Shown here piece after piece: positions 17,080 to 26,616 of a stretch of DNA of 64,000 bases. Position 1 is the first letter of the stretch. Every line of letters starts with the position of its first letter. The DNA is from a bacterium. Lineage in GTDB: Bacteria; Bacillota; Bacilli; Lactobacillales; Streptococcaceae. The notes under the pieces were generated by a model. It was not told where the DNA came from, searched no databases, and saw only the letters and a list, made by a program, of their open reading frames with translations. The DNA lies in the NCBI GenBank assembly GCA_905221295.1, contig CAJNCP010000003.1, positions 164,110 through 228,109 on the forward strand, written 5' to 3'. The translations under genes were made by a program, and so were the position numbers.

Positions 17080-17523
17080 ATTGGGAACCCAAAGCTCAAC
17101 TTCTGCATCCATGGGATTACCGTTTAAAAGTATTTCTAAGATAATTCCATCATTGTAAAGCGAACTATATTCTCCCTCAAAAAAGTTATCCTCCAATTTA
17201 TCAAACAAGAGTCTTGATTTATCACCACTGGCTGAGCTTACTAAATAATCTTTCTCTGGGACAAGAATGCTTTCGTAACCTGCCACAGCATTATTTGCCG
17301 CAACTCCTGCGTAGTATTGTATACCATCTTTATGAGGAACTATCAAAGCATAGCCTCTTTTATCTAGAGAATGGGGCATCAATTTTCCTAGCATTCCTTC
17401 TTTAAATAACTGAGTATAGAATGCCGTTTTCTCTTTAGAATAGTGATGTTCATGAACAGTAGTTCCTTCTATCAAAATACTCTTGCCAACTAAGGTAAAC
17501 GATGGTTTAGTTTGATGTTTCAT
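17068..17523 (-). CDS. GyrI-like/effector-binding domain protein
   Basis: 151 aa; the start at 17523 follows AAAGGAG, the upstream 17 codons lack a ribosome site. It resembles the small stand-alone GyrI-like (AraC effector-binding, SOUL-like) fold: ALIVPHKDGIQYYAGVAANN in the middle, then LVPEKDYLVSSASGDKSRLLFDKLEDNFF and the closing strand PMDAEVELWVPN. Such proteins bind small, often cationic or aromatic, ligands. It is divergent from the WYL regulator across a shared operator, suggesting that the regulator controls it and that both respond to the same molecule. AT-rich compared with cclA and trpA; lies inside the repeat-flanked segment. Confidence 0.75.
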   Translation of the reverse strand: MKHQTKPSFTLVGKSILIEGTTVHEHHYSKEKTAFYTQLFKEGMLGKLMPHSLDKRGYALIVPHKDGIQYYAGVAANNAVAGYESILVPEKDYLVSSASGDKSRLLFDKLEDNFFEGEYSSLYNDGIILEILLNGNPMDAEVELWVPNSTN

Positions 17524-17546
17524 TATATGAACTCCTTTCTTTATGG

Positions 17547-17588
17547 TATAATCATAACAAAAGTAATATGACAACTATCTGTCATATT
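17547..17588. promoter_or_regulatory. Divergent promoter/operator of the cassette
   Basis: A perfect inverted repeat AATATGACA (17565-17573) / TGTCATATT (17580-17588) lies between the two divergent genes. On the minus strand TTGTCA inside the right side of it is a -35 followed after 18 bp by TATACC; on the plus strand TGGTATAAT (17544-17552) is an extended -10. The palindrome covers the minus -35 and the early plus transcript, so one dimer could repress both. Confidence 0.7.
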
Positions 17589-17601
17589 TAAGGAGAAAAT
17601 T

Positions 17602-18501
17602 ATGAAAATTGACCGTCAAATGGGGATTATTTCTCATTTAGTAAATAAACGAAAAACAACAGCTAAAGAATTATCAGAACTTTTTAAAGTCAGCACACGA
17701 ACTATTATGAGAGATATTGATGATTTATCTCTTGCAGGCATTCCTCTCTATGTAATGAAAGGAAAAAATGGAGGCATTTTTCTTATGGAAGACTTCCAAA
17801 CTGACAAACCTCCCCTGACCCAATCCGAACGGCTTTCAATCGAATCTGGTTTAAAAAGCCGTTATCAAGTATTGGAAGATGCCTCTACTTTCAATGCTAT
17901 ATTGAAATTAAATGCTGCCAATACATACTCTGATTTCGAAATTGATTTATCTCTATCTCAAGGGAACTTGGAAATACGAACTTTGATTTTTAAGTTATTG
18001 GAAGCTATCAGAGGTAGAGTAAAAATAAAATTTTCCTATATTAATTCACAAGGGCTGGTGAGTCAAAAAAATTGTGAGCCTTACCGTATTGTCTATAAGG
18101 ACCGGAGTTGGTATATGGATGCCTACGAAACTGATAAAGCGCGTTTTTCTGTTTTTAAAGTTGCTAGAATTAGTAAACTTACTCTCTCCGATACTTTTTC
18201 AAAAAGACATTTTACACCACTTCCCTATGATGGTGGTACATGGATGAATGAAAACAAAGTACCTGTCATCCTGCATGTCCAGAAAATTGTTCTTGATCGA
18301 TTTGTGGAACTCTTAGGCTATAATGCCATAAAACCTATTAATAGCGATATTTACGAGATTACTTATCCGTTAAACGACAATGATTGGGGATACAATACCT
18401 TGCTTGCTTTTGGAAAATACATCACTGTTATATCTCCTAAGCATTTCCTGAAACATTTCACCAACTATATAGATACCATTCATAAGCAATACCCAAACTA
18501 A
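17602..18501 (+). CDS. YafY-type regulator with HTH and WYL domain
   Basis: 299 aa. N-terminal winged helix of the HTH_11/DeoR type (residues 1-60, TTAKELSELFKVSTRTIMRDIDDLSLAGIPL), then a WYL domain (about 140-215) with the signature residues in YRIVYKDRSWYMDAYETDKARFSVFKVARI, and a C-terminal WCX-like region ending NDWGYNTLLAFGKYITVISPK. WYL proteins sense small ligands or nucleic acid and usually repress or activate neighbours. Ribosome site AAGGAG. It reads away from the effector-binding gene across the palindrome at 17565-17588. Clearly AT-richer than the flanking genes, and bounded by the 49-bp repeats, which points to acquisition. Confidence 0.87.
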   Translation: MKIDRQMGIISHLVNKRKTTAKELSELFKVSTRTIMRDIDDLSLAGIPLYVMKGKNGGIFLMEDFQTDKPPLTQSERLSIESGLKSRYQVLEDASTFNAILKLNAANTYSDFEIDLSLSQGNLEIRTLIFKLLEAIRGRVKIKFSYINSQGLVSQKNCEPYRIVYKDRSWYMDAYETDKARFSVFKVARISKLTLSDTFSKRHFTPLPYDGGTWMNENKVPVILHVQKIVLDRFVELLGYNAIKPINSDIYEITYPLNDNDWGYNTLLAFGKYITVISPKHFLKHFTNYIDTIHKQYPN

Positions 18502-18533
18502 TATTCAACTGTCATTCATGAACTTATACCCTT

Positions 18534-18582
18534 AAAAGAAAAAGGAAAGACTTCCTTTTGTGCCTTTCCTCTTACTTGCTGC
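18534..18582 (+). repeat. Right copy of the perfect 49-bp direct repeat (old cclA tail)
   Basis: Identical to 16991-17039. Reading on in the cclA frame gives ...[13 protein letters not shown] and a stop at about 18618-18620, inside the trpA 3' end. It is best explained as the displaced original cclA tail. Confidence 0.97.
18536..18560 (-). terminator. Terminator of the trp operon inside the repeat
   Basis: On the minus strand AAAAGGAA (18559-18552) pairs perfectly with TTCCTTTT (18547-18540) across a 4-nt loop, followed by TCTTTT. It is the first terminator-like structure after trpA; a second copy lies in the left repeat. Confidence 0.65.
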
Positions 18583-18590
18583 TTGTGTGA

Positions 18591-19367
18591 TTATTTTTGG
18601 TAAGCTACTGCTTGTTTAATAAAGTCCTCAATCGGCTCTCCTTGGTGGAGAGCTTTTACAATTTTCGAACCGACGATAACGCCATCTGACACCGCATTGA
18701 AACGTTCTACATCGGCTTGACTAGATACACCAAAACCTGTCAAGACTGGGATGTCGGCTACTTGATGCAATTGTGCCAAGTGCTTGTCCAAGTCTGCACG
18801 GTAATTTCCTGACTTCCCTGTCACCCCATTGATGGCAACAGCATAGACAAAGCCTTCTGCTCCCTTGATCAACTCTTTCTGGCGCTCGAGTCCTGTCGTC
18901 AAACTAACTAGGGGAATCAAGGCGATATCTGTGTCTGCCAAAAAGGGCTCTACAAAGTTGGCATGCTCATGAGGTAGGTCTGGGATAATCAAACCCTTGA
19001 CCGCTGTATCTGCCAAATCTTTGACAAAGTTCTCAACACCATACTGAAAGAGGGGGTTAAAGTAGGTCATAATGACAAGTGGGATTTCTGTCTGAATGGT
19101 TTTCAAGGTTTCAACCAAAGCCTTGGTAGAAGTACCATGAGCTAGACTGCGCAAGCCGGCTTCTTCGATAACAGGTCCATCTGCAACAGGGTCTGAAAAG
19201 GGAATGCCCACTTCAATAGCAGAGACATTCAAATCTTCCAAAAAGTGGATTGTTTCACCGAGTCCATCCAAACCTTTCTCGTGGTCTCCAGCCATGATAT
19301 AGGGAACGAAAATTCCTTTTCCAGCTGCTTTGATAGCATTCAATTTTTCTGTTAGTGTCTTAGACAT
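18591..19367 (-). CDS. trpA: Tryptophan synthase alpha subunit
   Basis: 258 aa. Cleaves indole-3-glycerol phosphate to indole and glyceraldehyde-3-phosphate and channels indole to TrpB. A TIM barrel with the catalytic Glu in [18 protein letters not shown] and the second acidic residue in [11 protein letters not shown]; phosphate loop VLTGFGVSS. The start at 19367 overlaps the trpB stop by 8 bp; the frame extends upstream within trpB and was trimmed. Last gene of the trp operon. Its 3' end overlaps what was probably the original cclA tail on the other strand. Confidence 0.97.
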   Translation of the reverse strand: MSKTLTEKLNAIKAAGKGIFVPYIMAGDHEKGLDGLGETIHFLEDLNVSAIEVGIPFSDPVADGPVIEEAGLRSLAHGTSTKALVETLKTIQTEIPLVIMTYFNPLFQYGVENFVKDLADTAVKGLIIPDLPHEHANFVEPFLADTDIALIPLVSLTTGLERQKELIKGAEGFVYAVAINGVTGKSGNYRADLDKHLAQLHQVADIPVLTGFGVSSQADVERFNAVSDGVIVGSKIVKALHQGEPIEDFIKQAVAYQK

Positions 19368-20583
19368 GAGCTTCTCCCTTCTTTGCTGCATCTGCTTCCA
19401 AGCGGTCTTTGACTTGAACCACATCCTTGTCCCCACGACCTGATAGACAGACAATCATGGATTTGTCTGGTCCAAGTTCTTTGGCCAATTTCACTGCAAA
19501 AGCGATAGCATGACTAGATTCCAGGGCAGGGATAATCCCTTCCACACGAGACAAGAGTTGGAATCCTTCCAAGGCTTCTTCGTCTGTCACAGGGACATAG
19601 CTGGCACGTTTGATATCGTGGTAGTGAGAATGTTCTGGACCGATACCAGGATAGTCCAATCCTGCTGAGATAGAGAAGGCTTCAAGAATTTGACCATGAG
19701 CATCTTGGAGGACATCCATGAGGGAACCGTGAAGGATCCCTGGACGACCCTTGGTCAGGGTAGATGCATGGTGTTCTGTATCCACACCAAGCCCTGCTGC
19801 CTCAGCCCCATACATAGCTACAGACTCATCTTCTACAAATGGATGGAAGAGACCGATAGCATTTGAACCACCACCAACACAGGCTACTAGGGCATCTGGA
19901 AGATCTTGACCTGTCAAATCGCGATACTGTTGTTTAGCCTCTCGACCAATGACACTCTGGAAGTCACGAACGATTTCTGGGAAAGGATGAGGCCCCAAGG
20001 CAGAACCTAGGATATAGTGGGTATCATCGATATTTGCCACCCATGAACGAAGGGCTGCATTGACCGCATCTTTTAGCACACGCGAACCATCTGTCACTGC
20101 CTCTACCTTGGCTCCCAAAAGCTCCATACGGAAGACATTAAGGGCTTGGCGTTTGACATCTTCCTCACCCATGTAGATGGTACATTCCATGTTAAAGAGG
20201 GCTGCAGCTGTTGCAGTTGCCACACCGTGCTGACCAGCACCAGTTTCAGCGATGATTTTCTTTTTGCCCATGCGTTTAGCCAGAAGAACTTGTCCCAAGG
20301 CATTGTTAATCTTGTGGGCCCCTGTGTGATTGAGGTCTTCACGTTTGAGGTAAATCTTGGCTCCGCCAATATGCTGGGTCAGGTTTTTTGCGTAGTAAAG
20401 AGGAGTTTCACGTCCTACGTACTGGCGCAAAAGTTGGTTCAATTCCTCTTGGAAACTTGGGTCCGCCTGACTTTCACGGTAGGCTTTTTCCAACTCCAAA
20501 ACTGCTGTCATCAATGTTTCTGGGACGAAACGTCCGCCGAATTTTCCGTAAAATCCATCTTTATTTGGTTCTTGATATGCCAT
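19360..20583 (-). CDS. trpB: Tryptophan synthase beta subunit (operon copy)
   Basis: 407 aa. PLP enzyme joining indole and serine to tryptophan. PLP lysine K91 in HTGAHKINN, catalytic E113 in [10 protein letters not shown], phosphate loop VGGGSNAIG. It contains the canonical TrpA-contacting segments, with [19 protein letters not shown] and [16 protein letters not shown]. It sits in the usual F-B-A order, overlapping trpF by 23 bp. A second trpB stands at the head of the pathway cluster; the two differ throughout, so this is not a recent duplication. Confidence 0.97.
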   Translation of the reverse strand: MAYQEPNKDGFYGKFGGRFVPETLMTAVLELEKAYRESQADPSFQEELNQLLRQYVGRETPLYYAKNLTQHIGGAKIYLKREDLNHTGAHKINNALGQVLLAKRMGKKKIIAETGAGQHGVATATAAALFNMECTIYMGEEDVKRQALNVFRMELLGAKVEAVTDGSRVLKDAVNAALRSWVANIDDTHYILGSALGPHPFPEIVRDFQSVIGREAKQQYRDLTGQDLPDALVACVGGGSNAIGLFHPFVEDESVAMYGAEAAGLGVDTEHHASTLTKGRPGILHGSLMDVLQDAHGQILEAFSISAGLDYPGIGPEHSHYHDIKRASYVPVTDEEALEGFQLLSRVEGIIPALESSHAIAFAVKLAKELGPDKSMIVCLSGRGDKDVVQVKDRLEADAAKKGEAHV

Positions 20584-21160
20584 TCTTTGCCCTCTCTATA
20601 AATCTTCTAATCTTTTCCTGATCTTTTTGTCCATCTGTCTCCACTCCGCTCGATACATCTACTGCATAGGGAGTGAAGTGTTGAATTGCTTTTGCTACAT
20701 TGTCTTCATTAAGCCCACCTGCGATGAAAAATGGCTGGGCTAGTCCAGACGTATCCAGTTGACCCCAGTCAAAGGTCCTACCACTCCCAGCCACAGGGGC
20801 ATCAAAGAGGAGATAATCCGCCTGAGAATGAGGCACATGACCATCTCCATCCACCTGCACAGCCTGAATGCTGGCACAAGGTAAATCCTCAAACAAATCA
20901 TTCCCTACCTGACCATGAACTTGTACCAAGTCCAAGCCAACTTTTTCAATCGCTTCTAGCAATTGAGCTCGACTTGGTGAAACAAATACACCAACCTTCT
21001 TAACGTTCACAGGAATGAGCTTTGCCAGCTCAGCAGCCTCTTCTAAGGTCACCTGCCTTTTACTAGGTGCAAAGACAAAACCGATGTAGTCTGCCCCTGC
21101 TGATACGGCTGTCTCCACCGCTCCTTTGGTCGATAATCCACAAATCTTAACCTTTGTCAA
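20561..21160 (-). CDS. trpF: Phosphoribosylanthranilate isomerase
   Basis: 199 aa, normal length. Third step of tryptophan synthesis (Amadori rearrangement of phosphoribosylanthranilate). TIM barrel with the catalytic cysteine in [13 protein letters not shown] (residue 7) and the catalytic aspartate in [16 protein letters not shown]; the phosphate site is AGGLNEDNV and AVDVSSGVE. Overlaps trpC by 14 bp and trpB by 23 bp, indicating translational coupling. Confidence 0.97.
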   Translation of the reverse strand: MTKVKICGLSTKGAVETAVSAGADYIGFVFAPSKRQVTLEEAAELAKLIPVNVKKVGVFVSPSRAQLLEAIEKVGLDLVQVHGQVGNDLFEDLPCASIQAVQVDGDGHVPHSQADYLLFDAPVAGSGRTFDWGQLDTSGLAQPFFIAGGLNEDNVAKAIQHFTPYAVDVSSGVETDGQKDQEKIRRFIERAKNGISRTK

Positions 21161-21914
21161 TTTGCAACTCCTTGATTCTCTGGGCTACATCTTCTGCCTG
21201 CATGAGCGCTGTTCCCACCAAAATTCCGTTAAAGTATGGTGCTACTCGTTCCGCATCCTGTCCTGTGAAAATAGCAGATTCAGAAATGTAATAACGATCT
21301 TCCTTAAAGTGCTGGGCCAAGTCTACACTAGTCTGCAAGTCGACTTCAAAGGTGGTTAAGTTGCGGTTATTAACCCCAATAATCTCAGCACCAAGCCTGT
21401 GTGCCACTTCTAGTTCAGCTAGATTGTGGGTCTCCACCAAGATTTCCAGACCAAGCTCTGTTGCGTAGTCATAGAGTTCCTTGAGGCGTTCTTCTGACAA
21501 GGCAGCCACGATGAGCAAGATAACTGTCGCGCCGGCATTGCGAGCACGGATGATTTGCTTTTCATCGATGATAAAGTCCTTGTTGAGCGTTGGAATGTTT
21601 ACCTGACTGGAGATCTCTCGTAGATAATCCAAATGCCCTTTAAAGAAAACTTCATCTGTCAAAACCGAAATCATCACTGCGCCGTTCGCTTCATAAGTCT
21701 GGGCCTGTTGCACAATATCCACATCGAGATTGATATCTCCCAGACTAGGGCTAGCCTTCTTGACCTCAGCGATTACCTGCAAACGGTCCTGGTGATTCTT
21801 CAAAAATGCTGCCAAGCGATAGGTCTGGCGCAAGGGCTGGACTTCCTCCAGCTCCATCTGCTCGACCTCACGCGCCTTCTGCTCTAAAATTCGTGCTAAA
21901 AATTCCTGACTCAT
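21147..21914 (-). CDS. trpC: Indole-3-glycerol phosphate synthase
   Basis: 255 aa. Ring closure of carboxyphenylamino-deoxyribulose phosphate. The catalytic lysine and glutamate lie in [15 protein letters not shown] and [29 protein letters not shown] carries another catalytic lysine; [12 protein letters not shown] and [14 protein letters not shown] complete the IGPS pattern. Overlaps trpD by 4 bp. It is a separate polypeptide from TrpF, not the fused enterobacterial form. Confidence 0.97.
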   Translation of the reverse strand: MSQEFLARILEQKAREVEQMELEEVQPLRQTYRLAAFLKNHQDRLQVIAEVKKASPSLGDINLDVDIVQQAQTYEANGAVMISVLTDEVFFKGHLDYLREISSQVNIPTLNKDFIIDEKQIIRARNAGATVILLIVAALSEERLKELYDYATELGLEILVETHNLAELEVAHRLGAEIIGVNNRNLTTFEVDLQTSVDLAQHFKEDRYYISESAIFTGQDAERVAPYFNGILVGTALMQAEDVAQRIKELQIDKG

Positions 21915-22915
21915 TTTTGGTACTCCTGTAACAGTCTGAGTTTTTCAAGGGCCTTGCCACTAGCAATCACTTGACGAGCCAAGGCAACTCCTTCCTTGAT
22001 ACTAGCTACCTTACCATTAGCATAGAAACCAAGACCAGCATTCAAGACTGTCGTTTCCAAGAATGGACTTGGTTCGTTTTGAAGAACGCTGAGCAAAATT
22101 TCTGCATTTTCCTGAGCATTGCCTCCACGAATATCTTCGATAGCGTAGCGTTCCATCCCCAAATCCTCTGGAGTGAAGCTTGACAAGGTGATTTCGCCAT
22201 TTTCAAGAAGAGCAATCTTGGTTGTTCCGTTCAAGCCAGCTTCATCCAGCCCTTCTGGTCCAGCAACCACAACGGCACGTTTGCGACCCATATTTTTCAA
22301 AACTTGAGCTGTACTTTCTAGCAGTTCTGGACGACTAATACCAAGCAACTGTGTTTCTAAGGCCATTGGGTGAATCAGTGGACCAGTCAAGTTCATGATT
22401 GTTGGAATTCCCAACTCCAAACGAGCTGGCATGATGTATTTCATAGCTGGGTGCATATTTTTAGCAAAGAGAAAGACGATGCCAGTTTTATCAAAGACCT
22501 TACCTAGTTCAGCTGGTTTGAGATCAAGATTGATGCCCAATGCTTGAAGGACATCTGCCGAACCCGATTTAGAAGAAATCGAACGGTTACCGTGCTTAGC
22601 CATATGAATGCCGCCACCAGCCAAGACAAAGGCTGCAGTTGTGGAAATGTTAAAGCTGAAGGACTTGTCCCCACCTGTACCACAGTTGTCCATAGCATCA
22701 TGAATTTCAGTTGGAATGTGCTGGGCATGGCCTCTCATGACTTGTGCAATGGCTGTGCGTTCTTCTGGTGTTTCCCCCTTCATCTTAAGGGCCAAGAGAA
22801 GAGAAGCAATCTGCGCTTCGGTTACACGCCCAGTTACAATACGCTCGATGACATCCGTCATTTCCACACCTGATAAATTTTCAAATTTTGCTAGTTTTTC
22901 AATAATCTCTTTCAT
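21911..22915 (-). CDS. trpD: Anthranilate phosphoribosyltransferase
   Basis: 334 aa, usual length. Transfers phosphoribosyl from PRPP to anthranilate. The PRPP/Mg loop is [23 protein letters not shown] in part (GTGGD near residue 80), with [21 protein letters not shown] and the second metal site GLDEAGLNG. Starts 10 bp after trpG. Overlaps trpC by 4 bp. Confidence 0.97.
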   Translation of the reverse strand: MKEIIEKLAKFENLSGVEMTDVIERIVTGRVTEAQIASLLLALKMKGETPEERTAIAQVMRGHAQHIPTEIHDAMDNCGTGGDKSFSFNISTTAAFVLAGGGIHMAKHGNRSISSKSGSADVLQALGINLDLKPAELGKVFDKTGIVFLFAKNMHPAMKYIMPARLELGIPTIMNLTGPLIHPMALETQLLGISRPELLESTAQVLKNMGRKRAVVVAGPEGLDEAGLNGTTKIALLENGEITLSSFTPEDLGMERYAIEDIRGGNAQENAEILLSVLQNEPSPFLETTVLNAGLGFYANGKVASIKEGVALARQVIASGKALEKLRLLQEYQK

Positions 22916-22925
22916 CCTAGTTTCC

Positions 22926-23492
22926 TCACTTTACAACCTTCTCGATAAAATTCCGAATAGAAGACAAGCCATCTGGCGTTCCGATACTTTCTGGATGGTA
23001 CTGGAATCCATAAATCGGCAGGCTTTTGTGTTGAATTCCCATAATAGCTTGGTCATCAGTCGAACGAGCTGTCACTTCAAAGCCTTCTGGCATTTCTTCA
23101 ATCAAAATACTGTGATAACGCATGACTGGACGACCATCCTCAATACCCTGATACAAAACAGATGGCGCTTCAAAGCTAATATGGCTCTGTTTCCCATGCA
23201 TGACTTTTGGAGCCAAACCTAGCTTCCCACCAAAGACTTCTGCGATAGCTTGGTGACCCAAACAAATCCCTAGAATTGGCTTCTTACCTGCAAAATCACG
23301 AATCATGTCTTCCATCTTTCCGGCATCCACTGGCCAACCAGGACCGGGAGAAAAGACCAGTCCATCTGCTTTTTCAGCTTCTTCATACAGCTTGGGATCA
23401 TCATTTCTCAAGACCTGCACTTCTGCAAAATTCCCAATGTATTGAGCCAAGTTATAAGTAAAAGAATCATAGTTGTCAATCAATAAAATCAT
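22926..23492 (-). CDS. trpG: Anthranilate synthase component II (glutamine amidotransferase)
   Basis: 188 aa. Supplies ammonia from glutamine to TrpE. Class I amidotransferase with [15 protein letters not shown] at the N-terminus, the catalytic cysteine in [17 protein letters not shown], and the His/Glu pair in [12 protein letters not shown]. The ATG overlaps the trpE stop by 4 bp (ATGA). Could also support folate pABA synthesis, but context puts it in tryptophan synthesis. Confidence 0.97.
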   Translation of the reverse strand: MILLIDNYDSFTYNLAQYIGNFAEVQVLRNDDPKLYEEAEKADGLVFSPGPGWPVDAGKMEDMIRDFAGKKPILGICLGHQAIAEVFGGKLGLAPKVMHGKQSHISFEAPSVLYQGIEDGRPVMRYHSILIEEMPEGFEVTARSTDDQAIMGIQHKSLPIYGFQYHPESIGTPDGLSSIRNFIEKVVK

Positions 23493-24850
23493 GGTCTTAG
23501 TTCTCCAATTCTAGTCATAGATTTAGCCTTGTTAATGGTTTCTTGGTATTCATTTTGGGCAATAGAGTCATAGACAATCCCTGCCCCAGCCTGCACATAG
23601 GCTGTTTGATTTTTGAGAATCATAGTTCGGATGGCAATGGCGAAATCCATATCACCCGTCGCAGACAAGTAGCCGATTGCTCCTGCGTATACGCCTCGTT
23701 TTTCCGTCTCCAGTTCATAGATCCGTCTCATGGCCCGAATCTTTGGTGCTCCTGACACTGTTCCAGCTGGAAGTGTAGCTTTCAAAGCATCCATGGCAGT
23801 GAGTTCTGGAAGCAAACGTCCCTTGACCACGCTGGTCAAATGCATGACATAGCGGAAGAGTTCCACTTCCATATACTTGGTGACTTGGACACTGGCTGTT
23901 TCAGAGATGCGACCAATATCGTTACGCCCCAAGTCTACCAACATCCGATGTTCTGCTGTTTCCTTCTCATCAGAAAGCAGGTCTGTCGCCAAGGCCTTGT
24001 CCTCTTCATCCGTGGCCCCTCTTGGTCGCGTACCTGCAATCGGATTGGTTGTCACGATACCATTTTTGACAGAAACCAAACTTTCAGGACTAGCACCGAT
24101 GATTTGATAATCCCCAAAATCATAGAAATAGAGGTAATTAGATGGATTAGTCACGCGAAGATTTCTGTAGAAGTCAAATGGATTTCCAGTAACCTCTGCT
24201 GAGAAACGCTGGCTGAGCACACATTGGAACATATCACCATTACGAATCAAGTCACGAGCGGTTTCCACCATTTCCTCAAACTTATGAGGAGCGATATGCG
24301 GTTTGAAGTCCAGCGGAGATAAATCCAAGTCTTCAAATTCATTTGAAGCAGGGATGCGTAATTCTTCAAGCACTTGGTTCAAGGATTCCTCCAAGTCTTC
24401 TTGGCTACGCTCACTGTATAGAGCATCCTCAATGACATGGATTTTTTCCTTCTTGTGGTCAAAGACCATATAACTCTCATAGACAAAGAAATGCATGTCT
24501 GGCGTTCCAATGGTATCCTCAGGGATTTGACCAATTTCTTCATAGAGCGAAATCATATCGTAACCGACAAAGCCAATAGCTCCCCCACCAAAAGGGAGAT
24601 CTGAATGGTACTGGCTCTTATGTGTCACTTCATAAAGGAAATCCAAGGGATCCCGATCAATCACTTGCCCATTTTGATAGAGGACCCCATTTTTAAACTT
24701 AATCTCAAAAACTGGATTATAGGCTAGGATAGAAAAACGAGCGGTTTCCTTGTCTCTCGGAATACTCTCTAGGATAACCTTGTGTTGCCCTTTTAAGCGC
24801 ATATAAGCCAAGATTGGTGATAAGACATCTCCAAGAATGATTCGTTCCAT
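23489..24850 (-). CDS. trpE: Anthranilate synthase component I
   Basis: 453 aa from the ATG at 24850; the frame remains open 34 codons upstream into the T-box terminator, which is leader, not coding. Converts chorismate plus ammonia to anthranilate. Chorismate-binding motifs: IGASPESLVSV, NPIAGTRPRG, LVDLGRNDIGRI, LPAGTVSGAPKIRAM and the C-terminal QAGAGIVYDS. The N-terminal VILESIPRDKETARFS holds the ES motif linked to tryptophan feedback in this family. Controlled by a Trp T-box leader immediately upstream. Confidence 0.97.
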   Translation of the reverse strand: MERIILGDVLSPILAYMRLKGQHKVILESIPRDKETARFSILAYNPVFEIKFKNGVLYQNGQVIDRDPLDFLYEVTHKSQYHSDLPFGGGAIGFVGYDMISLYEEIGQIPEDTIGTPDMHFFVYESYMVFDHKKEKIHVIEDALYSERSQEDLEESLNQVLEELRIPASNEFEDLDLSPLDFKPHIAPHKFEEMVETARDLIRNGDMFQCVLSQRFSAEVTGNPFDFYRNLRVTNPSNYLYFYDFGDYQIIGASPESLVSVKNGIVTTNPIAGTRPRGATDEEDKALATDLLSDEKETAEHRMLVDLGRNDIGRISETASVQVTKYMEVELFRYVMHLTSVVKGRLLPELTAMDALKATLPAGTVSGAPKIRAMRRIYELETEKRGVYAGAIGYLSATGDMDFAIAIRTMILKNQTAYVQAGAGIVYDSIAQNEYQETINKAKSMTRIGELRP

Positions 24851-24895
24851 TGTAATTTCCCTTTCAGTTCTACTTCTAGTCCGTGGCGACTGTAT

Positions 24896-25130
24896 GAAAA
24901 ATCCCCACGCAAAATAACTTGCGTGAGGACGAAATTCGCGGTGCCACCTCATTTATAGGATTTCTCCTATCTCTCATTCCTGTCTCAGATACCTCCTGTA
25001 ACAGGTTGTGCGATAAAGGGCACTCCCTTGAGAATTATGTTTTCTTCTCTTGTTTCAGATGGACCCAACCTTACAGCTTTCTCTGCTTGTTTCCAGCAAC
25101 CACAAGCTCTCTGTGAAAGAAAGTACTGTA
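24896..25130 (-). ncRNA. T-box leader (tryptophan) upstream of trpE
   Basis: Minus-strand attenuator. T-box GAGGTGGCACCGCG at about 24950-24936; terminator arms CCTCACGCAA (24928-24919) and TTGCGTGGGG (24912-24903) followed by ATTTTTC. Stem I carries GTGGTTGCTGGAAAC, and the specifier region reads AAGGTTGGGTCC with TGG (Trp) at 25067-25065 followed by a purine. No separate strong promoter was found between this leader and the extra trpB, so part of the trp operon message may start upstream. Confidence 0.93.
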
Positions 25131-25143
25131 ATTTTTCCATCTT

Positions 25144-26322
25144 TTATTTTTTAGCTTCTAGGTAGTCTGCAATCGCAGCTACGTCCTTGTCTCCACGACC
25201 TGAGACATTGATGACGATAATCTCATCTTTACTTAGTTTCGGTGCACGTTTAACTGCTTCTGCGATGGCATGCGAACTTTCAATCGCTGGGATAATCCCT
25301 TCAGTCTTACTAAGAAGGAGCAAGGCTTGAACAGCTTCTTCATCTGTCGCTGCCACATATTCCACGCGACCTGAATCTTTAAAGTAGGCGTGTTCTGGGC
25401 CAACTCCTGGATAGTCCAAACCAGCTGAGATAGAGTAAACTGGCGCCAGCTCTCCGTCTTCCTTAAAGACTGCATAGGTCTTCATTCCGTCGACAATTCC
25501 GACACTACCTTTTGTCATAGTGGCTGCGTGCTTGTCTGTGTCAAGTCCGTGACCAGCAGCTTCGACCCCAACCAATTTGACTTCTTCATCAGCCACATAC
25601 TGTGAAAAGGAACCGATGGCATTTGAACCACCACCTACACAGGCAATAACGTAATCTGGCAAGCGTCCTTCTTTTTCTAAGATTTGACGACGAGATTCCT
25701 CACTGATGACTTTTTGGAATTCATGAACAATGGTAGGATAAGGATGAGGGCCTACAGCAGATCCCAAAACGTAGAAGGCTTCAAGGTCATTCATCCATGC
25801 TCCAAAGGCTGCATCAACCGCATCCTTAAGAGTTCGTGTCCCCGTTTCAACCGCGTGAACAGTTGCTCCCATCATCTCCATGCGAAAAACATTGAGACGT
25901 TGACGTTCCACATCCTCTGCCCCCATGTAGACATCACAAGCCATACCAAACTTGGCTGCAGCCGCTGCTGTCGCAACACCGTGCTGACCAGCTCCTGTTT
26001 CCGCAATCACTCGTTTTTTGCCCATACGTTTGGCAAGAAGGATTTGTCCTAAAACATTGTTGAGCTTGTGAGAACCAAGGTGGTTAAGGTCTTCACGCTT
26101 GAGATAAATCTTAGCACCACCTAAGTGATCTGTCAAACTTTCCGCAAAATAGAGCGGTGTTTCACGACCTGAATAGTCTTTTAAGTAATGACGAAATTCT
26201 GCCAAAAACTCTGGATCATCCTTGTATTTATCAAATGTCACTTCTAGCTCATCCAACAAAGCCTGAATCGGCTCCGGTACAAAACTACCACCAAATTGTC
26301 CAAAATAACCTTTAGTTGTCAT
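25144..26322 (-). CDS. Second tryptophan synthase beta chain, stand-alone paralogue
   Basis: 392 aa from the ATG at 26322 (AAGAGGAAA before it). A complete TrpB-type PLP enzyme: K86 in [10 protein letters not shown]108 in [19 protein letters not shown] phosphate loop, [16 protein letters not shown] and the C-terminal serine loop NVSGRGDKD. Compared with the operon copy, the PLP motif is HLGSHKLNN instead of HTGAHKINN and the contact segment is [19 protein letters not shown], so pairing with the local TrpA may be weaker. It may act alone on free indole or serve as a spare beta subunit. It has its own promoter and Trp T-box, ahead of trpE. Unusual duplication; its role is inferred. Confidence 0.9.
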   Translation of the reverse strand: MTTKGYFGQFGGSFVPEPIQALLDELEVTFDKYKDDPEFLAEFRHYLKDYSGRETPLYFAESLTDHLGGAKIYLKREDLNHLGSHKLNNVLGQILLAKRMGKKRVIAETGAGQHGVATAAAAAKFGMACDVYMGAEDVERQRLNVFRMEMMGATVHAVETGTRTLKDAVDAAFGAWMNDLEAFYVLGSAVGPHPYPTIVHEFQKVISEESRRQILEKEGRLPDYVIACVGGGSNAIGSFSQYVADEEVKLVGVEAAGHGLDTDKHAATMTKGSVGIVDGMKTYAVFKEDGELAPVYSISAGLDYPGVGPEHAYFKDSGRVEYVAATDEEAVQALLLLSKTEGIIPAIESSHAIAEAVKRAPKLSKDEIIVINVSGRGDKDVAAIADYLEAKK

Positions 26323-26356
26323 AAAAATTTTCCTCTTTTCTACTGTTTCCAAGATA

Positions 26357-26610
26357 TGAAAAAGCCCTCACACAGAAAATAACTCTGTGTGAGGGCGTTG
26401 GTAACGCGGTGCCACCTCAATTATAAAGGGACTATCCCCTTTACATCTCTACCTTGTCTAACAACAAGTTGCACTGTAAGGTGTGCGCACCGAATTTTCA
26501 TTGTTTCAAATTCATTTTTAAAATCAGCCCACTTTCACTACTTCCAACCACCTGTTCACAATCACCACAGGCTCCCTGAAGATCAAACATAGTTACTTTT
26601 CTGATTTGTT
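26357..26610 (-). ncRNA. T-box leader (tryptophan) upstream of the second trpB
   Basis: T-box TTGAGGTGGCACCGCG at about 26420-26404; terminator hairpin GCCCTCACACAGA / TCTGTGTGAGGGC within 26397-26363, followed by TTTTTC. The specifier region AAAGTGGGCTGA carries TGG (Trp) at 26531-26529 followed by a purine. Its stem I differs from the trpE leader, so the two leaders are not a recent copy of one another. Confidence 0.92.
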
Positions 26611-26616
26611 GAAAAT

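Noticed and set aside
20146..20601. 151-aa plus-strand frame opposite trpB
   Set aside because: Antisense to conserved trpB; composition is low-complexity Phe/Ser/Cys typical of reverse frames.
22544..23222. Plus-strand frames opposite trpD and trpG
   Set aside because: Antisense shadows; no start signals.
24851..24952. N-terminal extension of trpE by 34 codons
   Set aside because: It translates the T-box terminator; the family N-terminus starts at 24850.
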